NCBI GenBank assembly: GCA_946533615.1
Contig: CAMNBY010000061.1
Location: forward strand, 1-12,691
Reading direction: 5' to 3'
DNA: 12,691 nt
DNA from: an uncultured Clostridia bacterium
Lineage (GTDB): Bacteria > Bacillota > Clostridia > Oscillospirales > Ruminococcaceae
Below the pieces are notes generated by a model. The model searched no databases. It was not told the DNA's origin and saw only the letters and a list, made by a program, of their open reading frames with translations. Shown piece after piece: positions 7,468-12,691 of the stretch. How positions within the stretch are numbered: position 1 is the stretch's first letter; every line of letters starts with the position of its first letter. Made by a program: the position numbers and the translations under genes.

Positions 7468-8223
7468 TCACGCCTCGGCCAGCATATCGCTCATCGCGTA
7501 AAGGCCTGCGGGCTTGCCGCTGAGGAATACTGCCGCGTTTACGGCGCCTACCGCGAACACCGACTTTGAATGCGCCTCGTGCTTCAGCGAGATCACCTCG
7601 TCACGACCGGCGAACAGTATCTCGTGCTCGCCGACGATCGTGCCGCCGCGTATCGAGTGCAGGCCGATTTCGGTCTTCGACCTCTTCGCCCTGACGGAGT
7701 GCCTGTCGTAAACATAGCTGTACTTGTTGCCAAGCTCCTTGTTGATCGCCTCGGCAAGCAGTATCGCCGTGCCGCTCGGGGCGTCGATCTTCTGGTTGTG
7801 GTGCTTCTCGATTATCTCTATGTCGAACTGTCCGTCAAGCACTGCAACAGCCTTCTTTGCGAGCTCCGCCATGAGGTTGATGCCGAGCGACATATTGAAG
7901 GTGAAGAACACGGGTATGCTCTCGGCCGCCTTGTGTATCTCGCTGAGCTGTGCTTCGTTGTAGCCTGTTGTCGCCACGACCACCGGCACACCGTTTGTCA
8001 GGCAGTAGTCAAGCATCTCGCTGAGCACCGAGGGGTGGGAGAAGTCGATTATAACATCAGGCTTCACAGTCAGCTGAGAGAAGCTTTCGTAAACAGGGAA
8101 GCCCAGCTCGGCGTTTACCTTGTCGATGCCCGCCACAACTCTTGCGTCCTCTCGTCCCGAGATTATATCGGCGATAACGCGGCCCATTTTTCCGCAGGCC
8201 CCGCAGATAACAACGTCTGTCAT
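7468..8223 (-). CDS. dapB: 4-hydroxy-tetrahydrodipicolinate reductase
   Basis: DapB is the cytosolic NAD(P)H-dependent reductase that follows DapA in the diaminopimelate/lysine pathway. The 251-residue protein has an N-terminal nucleotide-binding GACGKMG (8-14, GxxGxxG), FSHPS (61-65), ATTG (84-87) and the DapB signature EKHHNQKIDAPSGTA (139-153), which holds the catalytic H141/H142, K145 and the substrate-binding SGT. IRGG and GEHE (191-201) follow. The frame is open to 8301, but AAAGGA lies eight bases upstream of the ATG at 8223 and the extra 26 codons fall in a hairpin leader, so 8223 is preferred. It is separated from dapA by 188 bases with a terminator and hairpins, so it may be expressed separately; no convincing promoter was found. 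Confidence 0.96.
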   Translation of the reverse strand: MTDVVICGACGKMGRVIADIISGREDARVVAGIDKVNAELGFPVYESFSQLTVKPDVIIDFSHPSVLSEMLDYCLTNGVPVVVATTGYNEAQLSEIHKAAESIPVFFTFNMSLGINLMAELAKKAVAVLDGQFDIEIIEKHHNQKIDAPSGTAILLAEAINKELGNKYSYVYDRHSVRAKRSKTEIGLHSIRGGTIVGEHEILFAGRDEVISLKHEAHSKSVFAVGAVNAAVFLSGKPAGLYAMSDMLAEA

Positions 8224-8258
8224 TTTAATCATCCTTTCGTTTATGGGCTTGCTGTTTG

Positions 8259-8283
8259 CCCTCGCCGCCTTCGGCAGCTCGGG
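8259..8283 (-). other. Short GC-rich hairpin in the dapB leader
   Basis: GCCGCC (8264-8269) pairs with GGCAGC (8273-8278), allowing one G-U pair in the minus-strand RNA, around a TTC loop. CCC (8259-8261) and GGG (8281-8283) extend it beyond a symmetrical TC/TC internal loop. It lies about 36 bases before the dapB start, next to the longer hairpin, so the transcript would fold heavily here. No T run follows. Confidence 0.55.
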
Positions 8284-8343
8284 AAGATGCGGAAAACACA
8301 TCTCACCCCTGCGGGGGTGAGAGTGTTTTCCGCGGGTCTTACC
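8282..8343 (-). repeat. Long near-perfect inverted repeat upstream of dapB
   Basis: GCGGAAAACAC (8289-8299) pairs with GTGTTTTCCGC (8323-8333), and TCTCACCCC (8301-8309) with GGGGTGAGA (8314-8322). Only A8300 is unpaired and the loop is four bases. Beyond a small internal loop, AAGA (8284-8287) pairs with TCTT (8337-8340) and GG with CC outside it. The core stem is 20 bp. No T run follows on either strand, so it is not a typical terminator. It could be an RNA control element of dapB, an RNA-processing site, or a dispersed palindromic repeat. Confidence 0.75.
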
Positions 8344-8378
8344 ACTCGCCCTTTTTGGTAATACATACTATAAAAATA

Positions 8379-8404
8379 CAGTGCGAAGCAAACGCTCCGC
8401 ACTG
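8379..8404 (-). terminator. Intrinsic terminator after dapA
   Basis: On the minus strand CAGTGCG pairs with CGCACTG, with three further pairs after one mismatch and a four-base loop, followed at once by TATTTTTATA. It begins seven bases after the dapA stop. This is a good intrinsic terminator and suggests that most asd-dapA transcripts end before dapB. Confidence 0.75.
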
Positions 8405-8411
8405 TTGCTGC

Positions 8412-9302
8412 TTACTTGAGTGCGCCTGCTGCCCTCATTGTGGCTTCGAGCTTCTCCTTGTTCTTGTCGCTGAGCTCGATAAGTGGCATACGCGGCTTGC
8501 CGCAGCTGAAGCCCATTGCGTTCATTGCGTGCTTAACGGGGATCGGGTTCACATCGCAGAAAAGGTCCTTTGCAAGCTGGTGTACCTTGAACATCTTCTC
8601 TCTTGCCTCTGCGTACTTGTTCTCGTAGCAGAGCATAGCGATCTCATGGGTCTCCCTGGGCATCACGTTTGAAAGAACAGAGATAACGCCCTTTGCGCCC
8701 AGCGCCATGATCGGGATGATCTGGTCGTCGTTGCCCGAGTAGATGTCAAGGTCATCGCCGCAGTCAGCAGCGATCTGTGCGATCTGGCTGATGTTGCCGC
8801 TTGCTTCCTTGATAGCTACGATATTCTCTACCTTCGAGAGCTTCTTGCAGGTCTCGGGGGTGATGTTCACGCCTGTTCTTGATGCAACGCTGTACATGAT
8901 TATCGGCAGTGAAACGGAATTTGCGATAGCGGTGTAGTGGGCAACAAGGCCGTCCTGCGAGGTCTTGTTGTAGTAGGGAGTTACCACCAGCAGAGCGTCG
9001 GCGCCCAGCTTCTCGGCCTCCTGTGAAAGGTGGATAGCGTAGTGGGTGTCGTTGGAGCCTGTACCCGCGATAACGGGAACTCTCTTTGCGGTGTGGTCGA
9101 TGGCGAACTTTATTGCCTTGATATGCTCCTCGTCGGTCATGGTCGAGCTCTCGCCCGTTGTTCCGCAGATAATGATAGCGTCGGTGCCGTTGTCGATATT
9201 GAAATCTATCAGGCGGCCAAGCTCTTCATAGTTGATCGAGCCGTCCTCGTGCATCGGAGTTACGATAGCAACGCCTGCGCCTGTAAAAATGGTCTTTTTC
9301 AT
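8412..9302 (-). CDS. dapA: 4-hydroxy-tetrahydrodipicolinate synthase
   Basis: DapA is a cytosolic class I aldolase that condenses pyruvate with aspartate semialdehyde, the first step committed to diaminopimelate and lysine. The 296-residue length is typical. Visible motifs are GTTGES (47-52), VTPYYNKTSQ (107-116) with the active-site tyrosine, YSVASRTG (137-144) with Y137 and R142, and the Schiff-base lysine K165 in IVAIKEASGN. AAAGGAG stands eight bases before the ATG. It lies 42 bases downstream of asd, which supplies its substrate, so both should be transcribed from the riboswitch leader. Nothing in the protein looks unusual. Confidence 0.97.
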   Translation of the reverse strand: MKKTIFTGAGVAIVTPMHEDGSINYEELGRLIDFNIDNGTDAIIICGTTGESSTMTDEEHIKAIKFAIDHTAKRVPVIAGTGSNDTHYAIHLSQEAEKLGADALLVVTPYYNKTSQDGLVAHYTAIANSVSLPIIMYSVASRTGVNITPETCKKLSKVENIVAIKEASGNISQIAQIAADCGDDLDIYSGNDDQIIPIMALGAKGVISVLSNVMPRETHEIAMLCYENKYAEAREKMFKVHQLAKDLFCDVNPIPVKHAMNAMGFSCGKPRMPLIELSDKNKEKLEATMRAAGALK

Positions 9303-9344
9303 TTCATGTTCTCCTTTCGTGAGAATAGTTATAGGTGATAGTCA

Positions 9345-10427
9345 TCAGTCAAAATAGCCCTTTGCAGCAAGCAGCTCTGCAAGAAGCACGGCGCCGCCGG
9401 CTGCGCCTCTCAGGGTGTTGTGAGAGAGGCAAACGAACTTGTAGTCGTACTGGGTGTCCTCACGCAGCCTGCCGATAGAAACTGCCATGCCGCCCTCGAG
9501 CATTCGGTCGAGCTTGGCCTGAGGCCTGTCGTCCTCGGTGAAGTAGTTGAGGAACTGCTTGGGAGCGGAGGGGAGCTCAAGCTTCTGGGGAACGCCCGAG
9601 AAATTCTTCCATACCTCAAGCATCTGCTCCTTGGTGGGCTTTTTCTCAAAGCTTACGAAAACAGCGGCGGTGTGGCCGTCCGAAACGGGTACTCTGAGGC
9701 ACTGAGCGGTGATGGAAGGCTCGGTGGCTTCAACTATCCTGTCGCCCTCGATGTGTCCCCAGATCTTCAGGGGCTCCTTTTCGCTCTTCTCTTCCTCTCC
9801 GCCGATGTAGGGGATAACGTTGTCAAGGATCTCGGGGAAGGTCTCGAAGGTCCTGCCTGCGCCCGAGATCGCCTGATAGGTGCAGACCAGAGCCTTTGTT
9901 ACCTTGAACTCATCCATCAGGGGAGCGAGAGCAGGAACATAGCTTTGCAGCGAGCAGTTGGACTTGACGGCGATGAAGCCTCTCTTGGTGCCGAGGCGCT
10001 TTCTCTGCGCGTTGATTATCTCGATGTGCTCGGGGTTGATCTCGGGGATCACCATAGGAACATCGGGAGTGAAGCGGTGTGCCGAGTTATTGGAAACGAT
10101 AGGGCACTCAGCCTTTGCATACTTTTCTTCAAGGGCGCGGATCTCGTCCTTCTTCATGTCAACTGCACAGAAGCAGAAATCGACCATAGCGGCGATCTTC
10201 TCAACGTCCTCCTCTGCATTGAGGATGACCATATCCTTCATGGACTCGGGCATCGGGTCCTTGAGCTTCCACTTGCTGCCGGCAGCCTCTTCATAGGTCT
10301 TGCCTGCGCTTCTGGGAGATGCCGCAAGGCAGACTACGTCAAACCACGGATGCTTGTCGAGGATAAGAGAAAACCTCTGTCCTACCATGCCCGTTGCGCC
10401 GATGATTCCGACCTTAAACTTCTTCAT
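9345..10427 (-). CDS. asd: Aspartate-semialdehyde dehydrogenase (long, archaeal/fungal-like type)
   Basis: Asd reduces aspartyl-4-phosphate to aspartate semialdehyde with NADPH, the branch-point substrate for lysine, methionine and threonine. The 360-residue protein has GATGMVG (10-16) for NADP binding, SNNSAHR (112-118), the nucleophile C158 in KSNCSLQ, GAGRTF (189-194), and H252 in SDGHTAA as the expected catalytic acid/base. The length and the KSNCSLQ context match the archaeal/fungal-like Asd subfamily rather than the enterobacterial form with GGNCT. The frame is open to 10460, but AAAAAAGGAG at 10437-10446 fits the ATG at 10427, and MKKFKVGIIG is a normal family start. It is the first gene behind the lysine riboswitch. 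Confidence 0.96.
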   Translation of the reverse strand: MKKFKVGIIGATGMVGQRFSLILDKHPWFDVVCLAASPRSAGKTYEEAAGSKWKLKDPMPESMKDMVILNAEEDVEKIAAMVDFCFCAVDMKKDEIRALEEKYAKAECPIVSNNSAHRFTPDVPMVIPEINPEHIEIINAQRKRLGTKRGFIAVKSNCSLQSYVPALAPLMDEFKVTKALVCTYQAISGAGRTFETFPEILDNVIPYIGGEEEKSEKEPLKIWGHIEGDRIVEATEPSITAQCLRVPVSDGHTAAVFVSFEKKPTKEQMLEVWKNFSGVPQKLELPSAPKQFLNYFTEDDRPQAKLDRMLEGGMAVSIGRLREDTQYDYKFVCLSHNTLRGAAGGAVLLAELLAAKGYFD

Positions 10428-10533
10428 ACCAAAAAACTCCTTTTTTATAAGTTTCTGCAATGTGCATTTTGACTAAAAATCAAATTAGATCGCTGTCAGT
10501 AAATGCTCAAAACATAAAATTTGACGAGATAAT

Positions 10534-10555
10534 AAAAAAACCGGTTGAAAACCGG
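10534..10555 (-). terminator. Terminator in the asd leader (riboswitch expression platform)
   Basis: On the minus strand CCGGTT pairs with AACCGG around a TTC loop, followed by seven T residues. It lies 47 bases after the aptamer and about 107 bases before the asd start, where a lysine-responsive attenuator is expected. The stem is short but GC-rich at its base. No clear antiterminator pairing was worked out; GGAG near the aptamer 3' end could pair with CTCC just before this stem. Confidence 0.75.
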
Positions 10556-10602
10556 AGCATCATACAATATAATAAGAATGTTGACACAATTTATATTATG
10601 TC

Positions 10603-10773
10603 GATAGCACTCCATCATAACCGCATGATGACAACCGAAGCTCTGTTAGAGCAGCAGTCAGCTGAGGTATCCCACACCCCGCTTCGGCGATCTCACCTTT
10701 CGCACTCCCTGTGCCTTTGGGAAGGCCTGGCTTTCGCCACGGAAATGCTACTCATCTTGACCGCGCCTCTATC
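10603..10773 (-). ncRNA. Lysine riboswitch (L-box) aptamer
   Basis: Read on the minus strand, the element opens with GATAGAGGCGCG and closes with GGAGTGCTATC. GATAG and CTATC form the P1 stem. In between are GATGAGTAGC, GGTGAGATCGCCGAAGC and CTGACTGCTGCT. These match the conserved core of L-box leaders; B. subtilis lysC has GATAGAGGTGCG, GTCGCCGAAGC and GGAGGGCTATC. The length of 171 bases is normal. Lysine binding should favour the terminator at 10534-10555 and lower asd-dapA transcription. The gene context (asd, dapA) agrees. Confidence 0.94.
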
Positions 10774-10893
10774 TCTACACTTAAATATATCAAATTATGC
10801 GGGATATGTCAATACTGTAGAGAAAAAAACTTTGAAATTTTTGTAAATATATTGAAAGCGGAACAACACGTTCCTGCAACAGGAGATAATCTT
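10774..10893. other. Divergent intergenic region before queA
   Basis: This AT-rich stretch separates the minus-strand asd leader from queA and contains the asd promoter. On the plus strand it should also hold the queA promoter, but I found no convincing -35/-10 pair. AGGAG at 10881-10885 is the queA ribosome binding site. Confidence 0.5.
10784..10812 (-). promoter_or_regulatory. Sigma-A promoter of the asd-dapA leader
   Basis: On the minus strand a perfect TTGACA (10812-10807) is followed by a 17-base spacer and TATATT (10789-10784), with TGA directly before it, forming an extended -10. Transcription would start near 10777, just before the aptamer, as expected for a riboswitch leader. Confidence 0.85.
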
Positions 10894-11937
10894 ATGCTTG
10901 ATATAAACAACATGAAAAAGAGCGATTTCTGGTACGAGCTCCCCGAGGAGCTCATCGCCCAGACTCCGATCGAGCCCCGAAACGCCTCGCGCCTGCTGAA
11001 GCTCGACCGCGTGACGGGAGAAGCCGAACACTCACACTTCTACAATCTATGCAGCTATCTCAAAAAGGGTGACCTGCTGGTGCTGAACGACTCGCGCGTT
11101 ATCCCTGCCCGCATCTACGGTGAAAGAGAGGACACGGGCAGCTTCATAGAGTTCCTGCTGCTCGAGCAGAAGGAGAACAACAAGTGGGAGATACTCTGCC
11201 GCCCCGGAAAGAAAGCCAAGGTCGGCACAAGGTTCGTCTTTGGCGGCGGCCTGCTCAGAGCCGAGATCACCGACGTCCTCGAGGACGGCAACCGCATCGC
11301 GGCCTTCGAGTGCGAGGGCAGTATCTTTGCCGCTCTGGACGAGATCGGCCAGATGCCTCTGCCGCCTTACATAAAGGAAAAGCTCCGCGACAAGGAGCGC
11401 TACCAGACGGTATATTCTCACGAGCTTGGCTCTGCGGCGGCTCCCACAGCAGGGCTGCATTTCACCAAGGAGATGCTCGCCGAGATCGAGGCTATGGGCG
11501 TGAACATCGCCTACGTCACCCTGCACGTCGGGCTCGGCACGTTCCGCCCGGTCAAGGAGGACAAGGTGCTCGACCACAAGATGCACTCCGAGCATTACGA
11601 GCTCCCCGAGCGCACAGCAAGGCTGATAAACGAGACCAAGCAGAACGGCGGCCGCGTTATCGCCGTCGGCACAACCTCCTGCCGGACTCTCGAAAGCGTT
11701 GCCACCTTCAAGGGCGCTGTCGTTCCCTGCGAGGGCTACACGGATATTTTCATCTACCCCGGCTATGAGTTCAAGGTGCTCGACGGCCTGATAACCAACT
11801 TCCACCTGCCCGAGAGCACCCTGATAATGCTGGTGTCCGCCTTCTTCGGCTACGAGAACACCATGCGCGCCTACAAGCTTGCTGTCGAGGAAAGATACCG
11901 CTTCTTCTCCTTCGGCGATGCGATGCTGATAATCTGA
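10894..11937 (+). CDS. queA: S-adenosylmethionine:tRNA ribosyltransferase-isomerase
   Basis: QueA moves the ribosyl part of SAM onto preQ1 at the wobble position of GUN-anticodon tRNAs, making epoxyqueuosine. The 347-residue protein has the family's usual length and motifs: SDFWYELPEELIAQ (10-23), VLNDSRVIPAR (63-73), GSAAAPTAGLHF (179-190), LHVGLGTFRPV (210-220), TNFHLPESTLIML (301-313) and FFSFGDAMLI at the C terminus. The frame extends upstream to 10711, but that part crosses the asd promoter and aptamer DNA, and AGGAG at 10881-10885 lies eight bases before the ATG at 10894. It is followed by a GNAT gene and by tgt, the previous enzyme of the same pathway. Confidence 0.97.
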   Translation: MLDINNMKKSDFWYELPEELIAQTPIEPRNASRLLKLDRVTGEAEHSHFYNLCSYLKKGDLLVLNDSRVIPARIYGEREDTGSFIEFLLLEQKENNKWEILCRPGKKAKVGTRFVFGGGLLRAEITDVLEDGNRIAAFECEGSIFAALDEIGQMPLPPYIKEKLRDKERYQTVYSHELGSAAAPTAGLHFTKEMLAEIEAMGVNIAYVTLHVGLGTFRPVKEDKVLDHKMHSEHYELPERTARLINETKQNGGRVIAVGTTSCRTLESVATFKGAVVPCEGYTDIFIYPGYEFKVLDGLITNFHLPESTLIMLVSAFFGYENTMRAYKLAVEERYRFFSFGDAMLII

Positions 11938-11953
11938 GGACAGGTTACGGGCT

Positions 11954-12412
11954 ATGGATAATTATGATATAATTGATTTTTACACCTCTCCCGACCGCGA
12001 GCACCGGCTCTCGGAGATCAGGAAATGTGACTGGCGCGCAGGGAGCTATCTCTGTCATCTTATCGACTCAGGCAGCTTTTTTGAAGTGCTCGGTGAGAGC
12101 TCGAAGCTGCTGCTGCTCTGTGAGGGTGGGAAGCTCCTTTCGTTCTGTGCTCTTACCGAGCGCGATCAGGTAGAGACCGACCTTACGCCGTGGGTGGGCT
12201 TTGTTTACACCTTTCCCGAGGCAAGAGGCCGCAGGCTGATGGGGCTGCTTATAAACGAAGCAAAGAGAATCGCCGCCGAACGCGGCTTTGATACGGTTTA
12301 CCTCAGCACCGACCACATCGGCCTTTACGAAAAATACGGCTTTGAATTTGTAGGCACTGCCAGGGAGCGCAGCGGAGAGCCGACGCGCATTTACAAGATC
12401 AGCACAAGATAA
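11954..12412 (+). CDS. GNAT-family N-acetyltransferase
   Basis: This 152-residue protein shows the GNAT core: WVGFVYTFPEARGRRLM (80-96), with the ARGRRLM pyrophosphate-binding loop for acetyl-CoA; the helix LLINEAKRIAAERGF (98-112); VYLSTDHIGLYEKYGFEFVG (115-134), a typical final strand-helix with the LYEKYGF motif. The substrate cannot be told from the sequence. It sits 16 bases after queA and its stop overlaps the tgt ribosome binding site, so it is probably in the queuosine operon. Its own ribosome binding site is weak (GAGGACAGG well upstream of the ATG), which suggests coupling to queA translation. A tRNA-modification role is possible but unsupported. Confidence 0.88.
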   Translation: MDNYDIIDFYTSPDREHRLSEIRKCDWRAGSYLCHLIDSGSFFEVLGESSKLLLLCEGGKLLSFCALTERDQVETDLTPWVGFVYTFPEARGRRLMGLLINEAKRIAAERGFDTVYLSTDHIGLYEKYGFEFVGTARERSGEPTRIYKISTR

Positions 12413-12421
12413 GGAGTTAAT

Positions 12422-12691
12422 ATGTTCACTTTACTTAAACAAGAGGGAAGAGCCCGCCGCGGCCGCTTCGAGACCGTCCACGGAACGATAGAGACCCCCG
12501 TTTTTATGAATGTCGGCACCGCCGCAGCCATAAAGGGCGGCATCTCTTCCGTTGACCTTGCAAACGACCTCAAAACGCAGGTCGAGCTCTGCAATACCTA
12601 TCACCTGCACGTCCGCCCCGGCGATGAGATCATTTATAAAATGGGCGGCCTGCACAGGTTCATGAACTGGCACAAGCCGATACTCACCGAC
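12422..12691 (+). CDS. tgt: tRNA-guanine transglycosylase (3' partial)
   Basis: Only the first 90 codons are present. Tgt exchanges guanine-34 for preQ1 in GUN-anticodon tRNAs, supplying the substrate of QueA. The visible part has the family N terminus: GRARRGRFETVHGTIETPVFMNVGT (9-33), AIKGG (36-40), LCNTYHLHVRPG (58-69) and MNWHKPILTD (81-90). The last residue, D90, corresponds to the Asp of the TDSGG active-site motif, so the window cuts exactly there. AAGGAG at 12411-12416 overlaps the GNAT stop and is five bases from the ATG. Confidence 0.96.
   Translation, partial: MFTLLKQEGRARRGRFETVHGTIETPVFMNVGTAAAIKGGISSVDLANDLKTQVELCNTYHLHVRPGDEIIYKMGGLHRFMNWHKPILTD

Noticed and set aside
8224..8301. 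26-residue N-terminal extension of DapB
   Set aside because: It lies in hairpin DNA, and AAAGGA with the normal DapB start favours 8223.
9420..10472. 350-codon plus-strand open frame opposite asd
   Set aside because: It is a shadow frame of a clear asd gene with high GC at third positions; no domain is recognisable.
10581..10609. Plus-strand promoter with TTGACA at 10581
   Set aside because: No acceptable -10 is found 16-18 bases downstream, and the site lies inside the minus-strand riboswitch leader far from queA.
10460..10846. Plus-strand coding region of 128 codons
   Set aside because: It reads through the antisense of the asd leader, including terminator and aptamer, and has no ribosome binding site.
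10711..10893. N-terminal extension of QueA
   Set aside because: It crosses the asd promoter and aptamer DNA, resembles no QueA N terminus, and a good ribosome binding site stands before 10894.

Overview
The window looks like chromosomal DNA from a Gram-positive Clostridia bacterium, most likely a Ruminococcus-like gut Oscillospiraceae. That assignment is inferred from the strong AAAGGAG-type ribosome binding sites, the L-box (lysine riboswitch) leader, and the zinc-ribbon/TPR/TIR protein family, which I know mainly from gut Firmicutes. No species call can be made from the sequence alone. No transposase, phage gene, CRISPR array, tRNA or rRNA was seen.

Region 1 (1-7396, + strand) is an accessory-looking five-gene operon with tiny gaps or overlaps. 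Its genes are: a 5'-truncated TIR protein with a membrane segment and a C-terminal seven-repeat RCC1-like propeller; a 157-residue helical protein with an R-N-x3-H (HEPN RNase-like) motif; an SPFH/Band-7 'virion core' type protein with three N-terminal and four C-terminal zinc ribbons; a four-helix membrane protein with a long soluble tail; and a second zinc-ribbon/TPR/TIR protein. The reading frame of this last gene is cut by a single TAA just before its membrane-anchor segment. The two TIR genes are close paralogues in their first halves and differ completely in their C-terminal modules. Both keep the glutamate expected of TIR NADases. I propose that the operon is a membrane-linked sensor/effector system, possibly anti-phage or stress-triggered. 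This is inference.

Region 2 (7397-10812, - strand) is lysine/diaminopimelate biosynthesis, transcribed toward region 1: promoter, lysine riboswitch, terminator, asd, dapA, terminator, a hairpin-rich gap, then dapB. A stem-loop at 7412-7444 separates the convergent dapB and TIR operons. Asd makes aspartate semialdehyde, DapA condenses it with pyruvate, and DapB reduces the product, so the three genes cover consecutive steps and the riboswitch gives end-product control.

Region 3 (10894-12691, + strand) is a tRNA queuosine cluster: queA, a small GNAT acetyltransferase, and the first 90 codons of tgt, which runs off the window. It diverges from the riboswitch promoter across about 120 bases.
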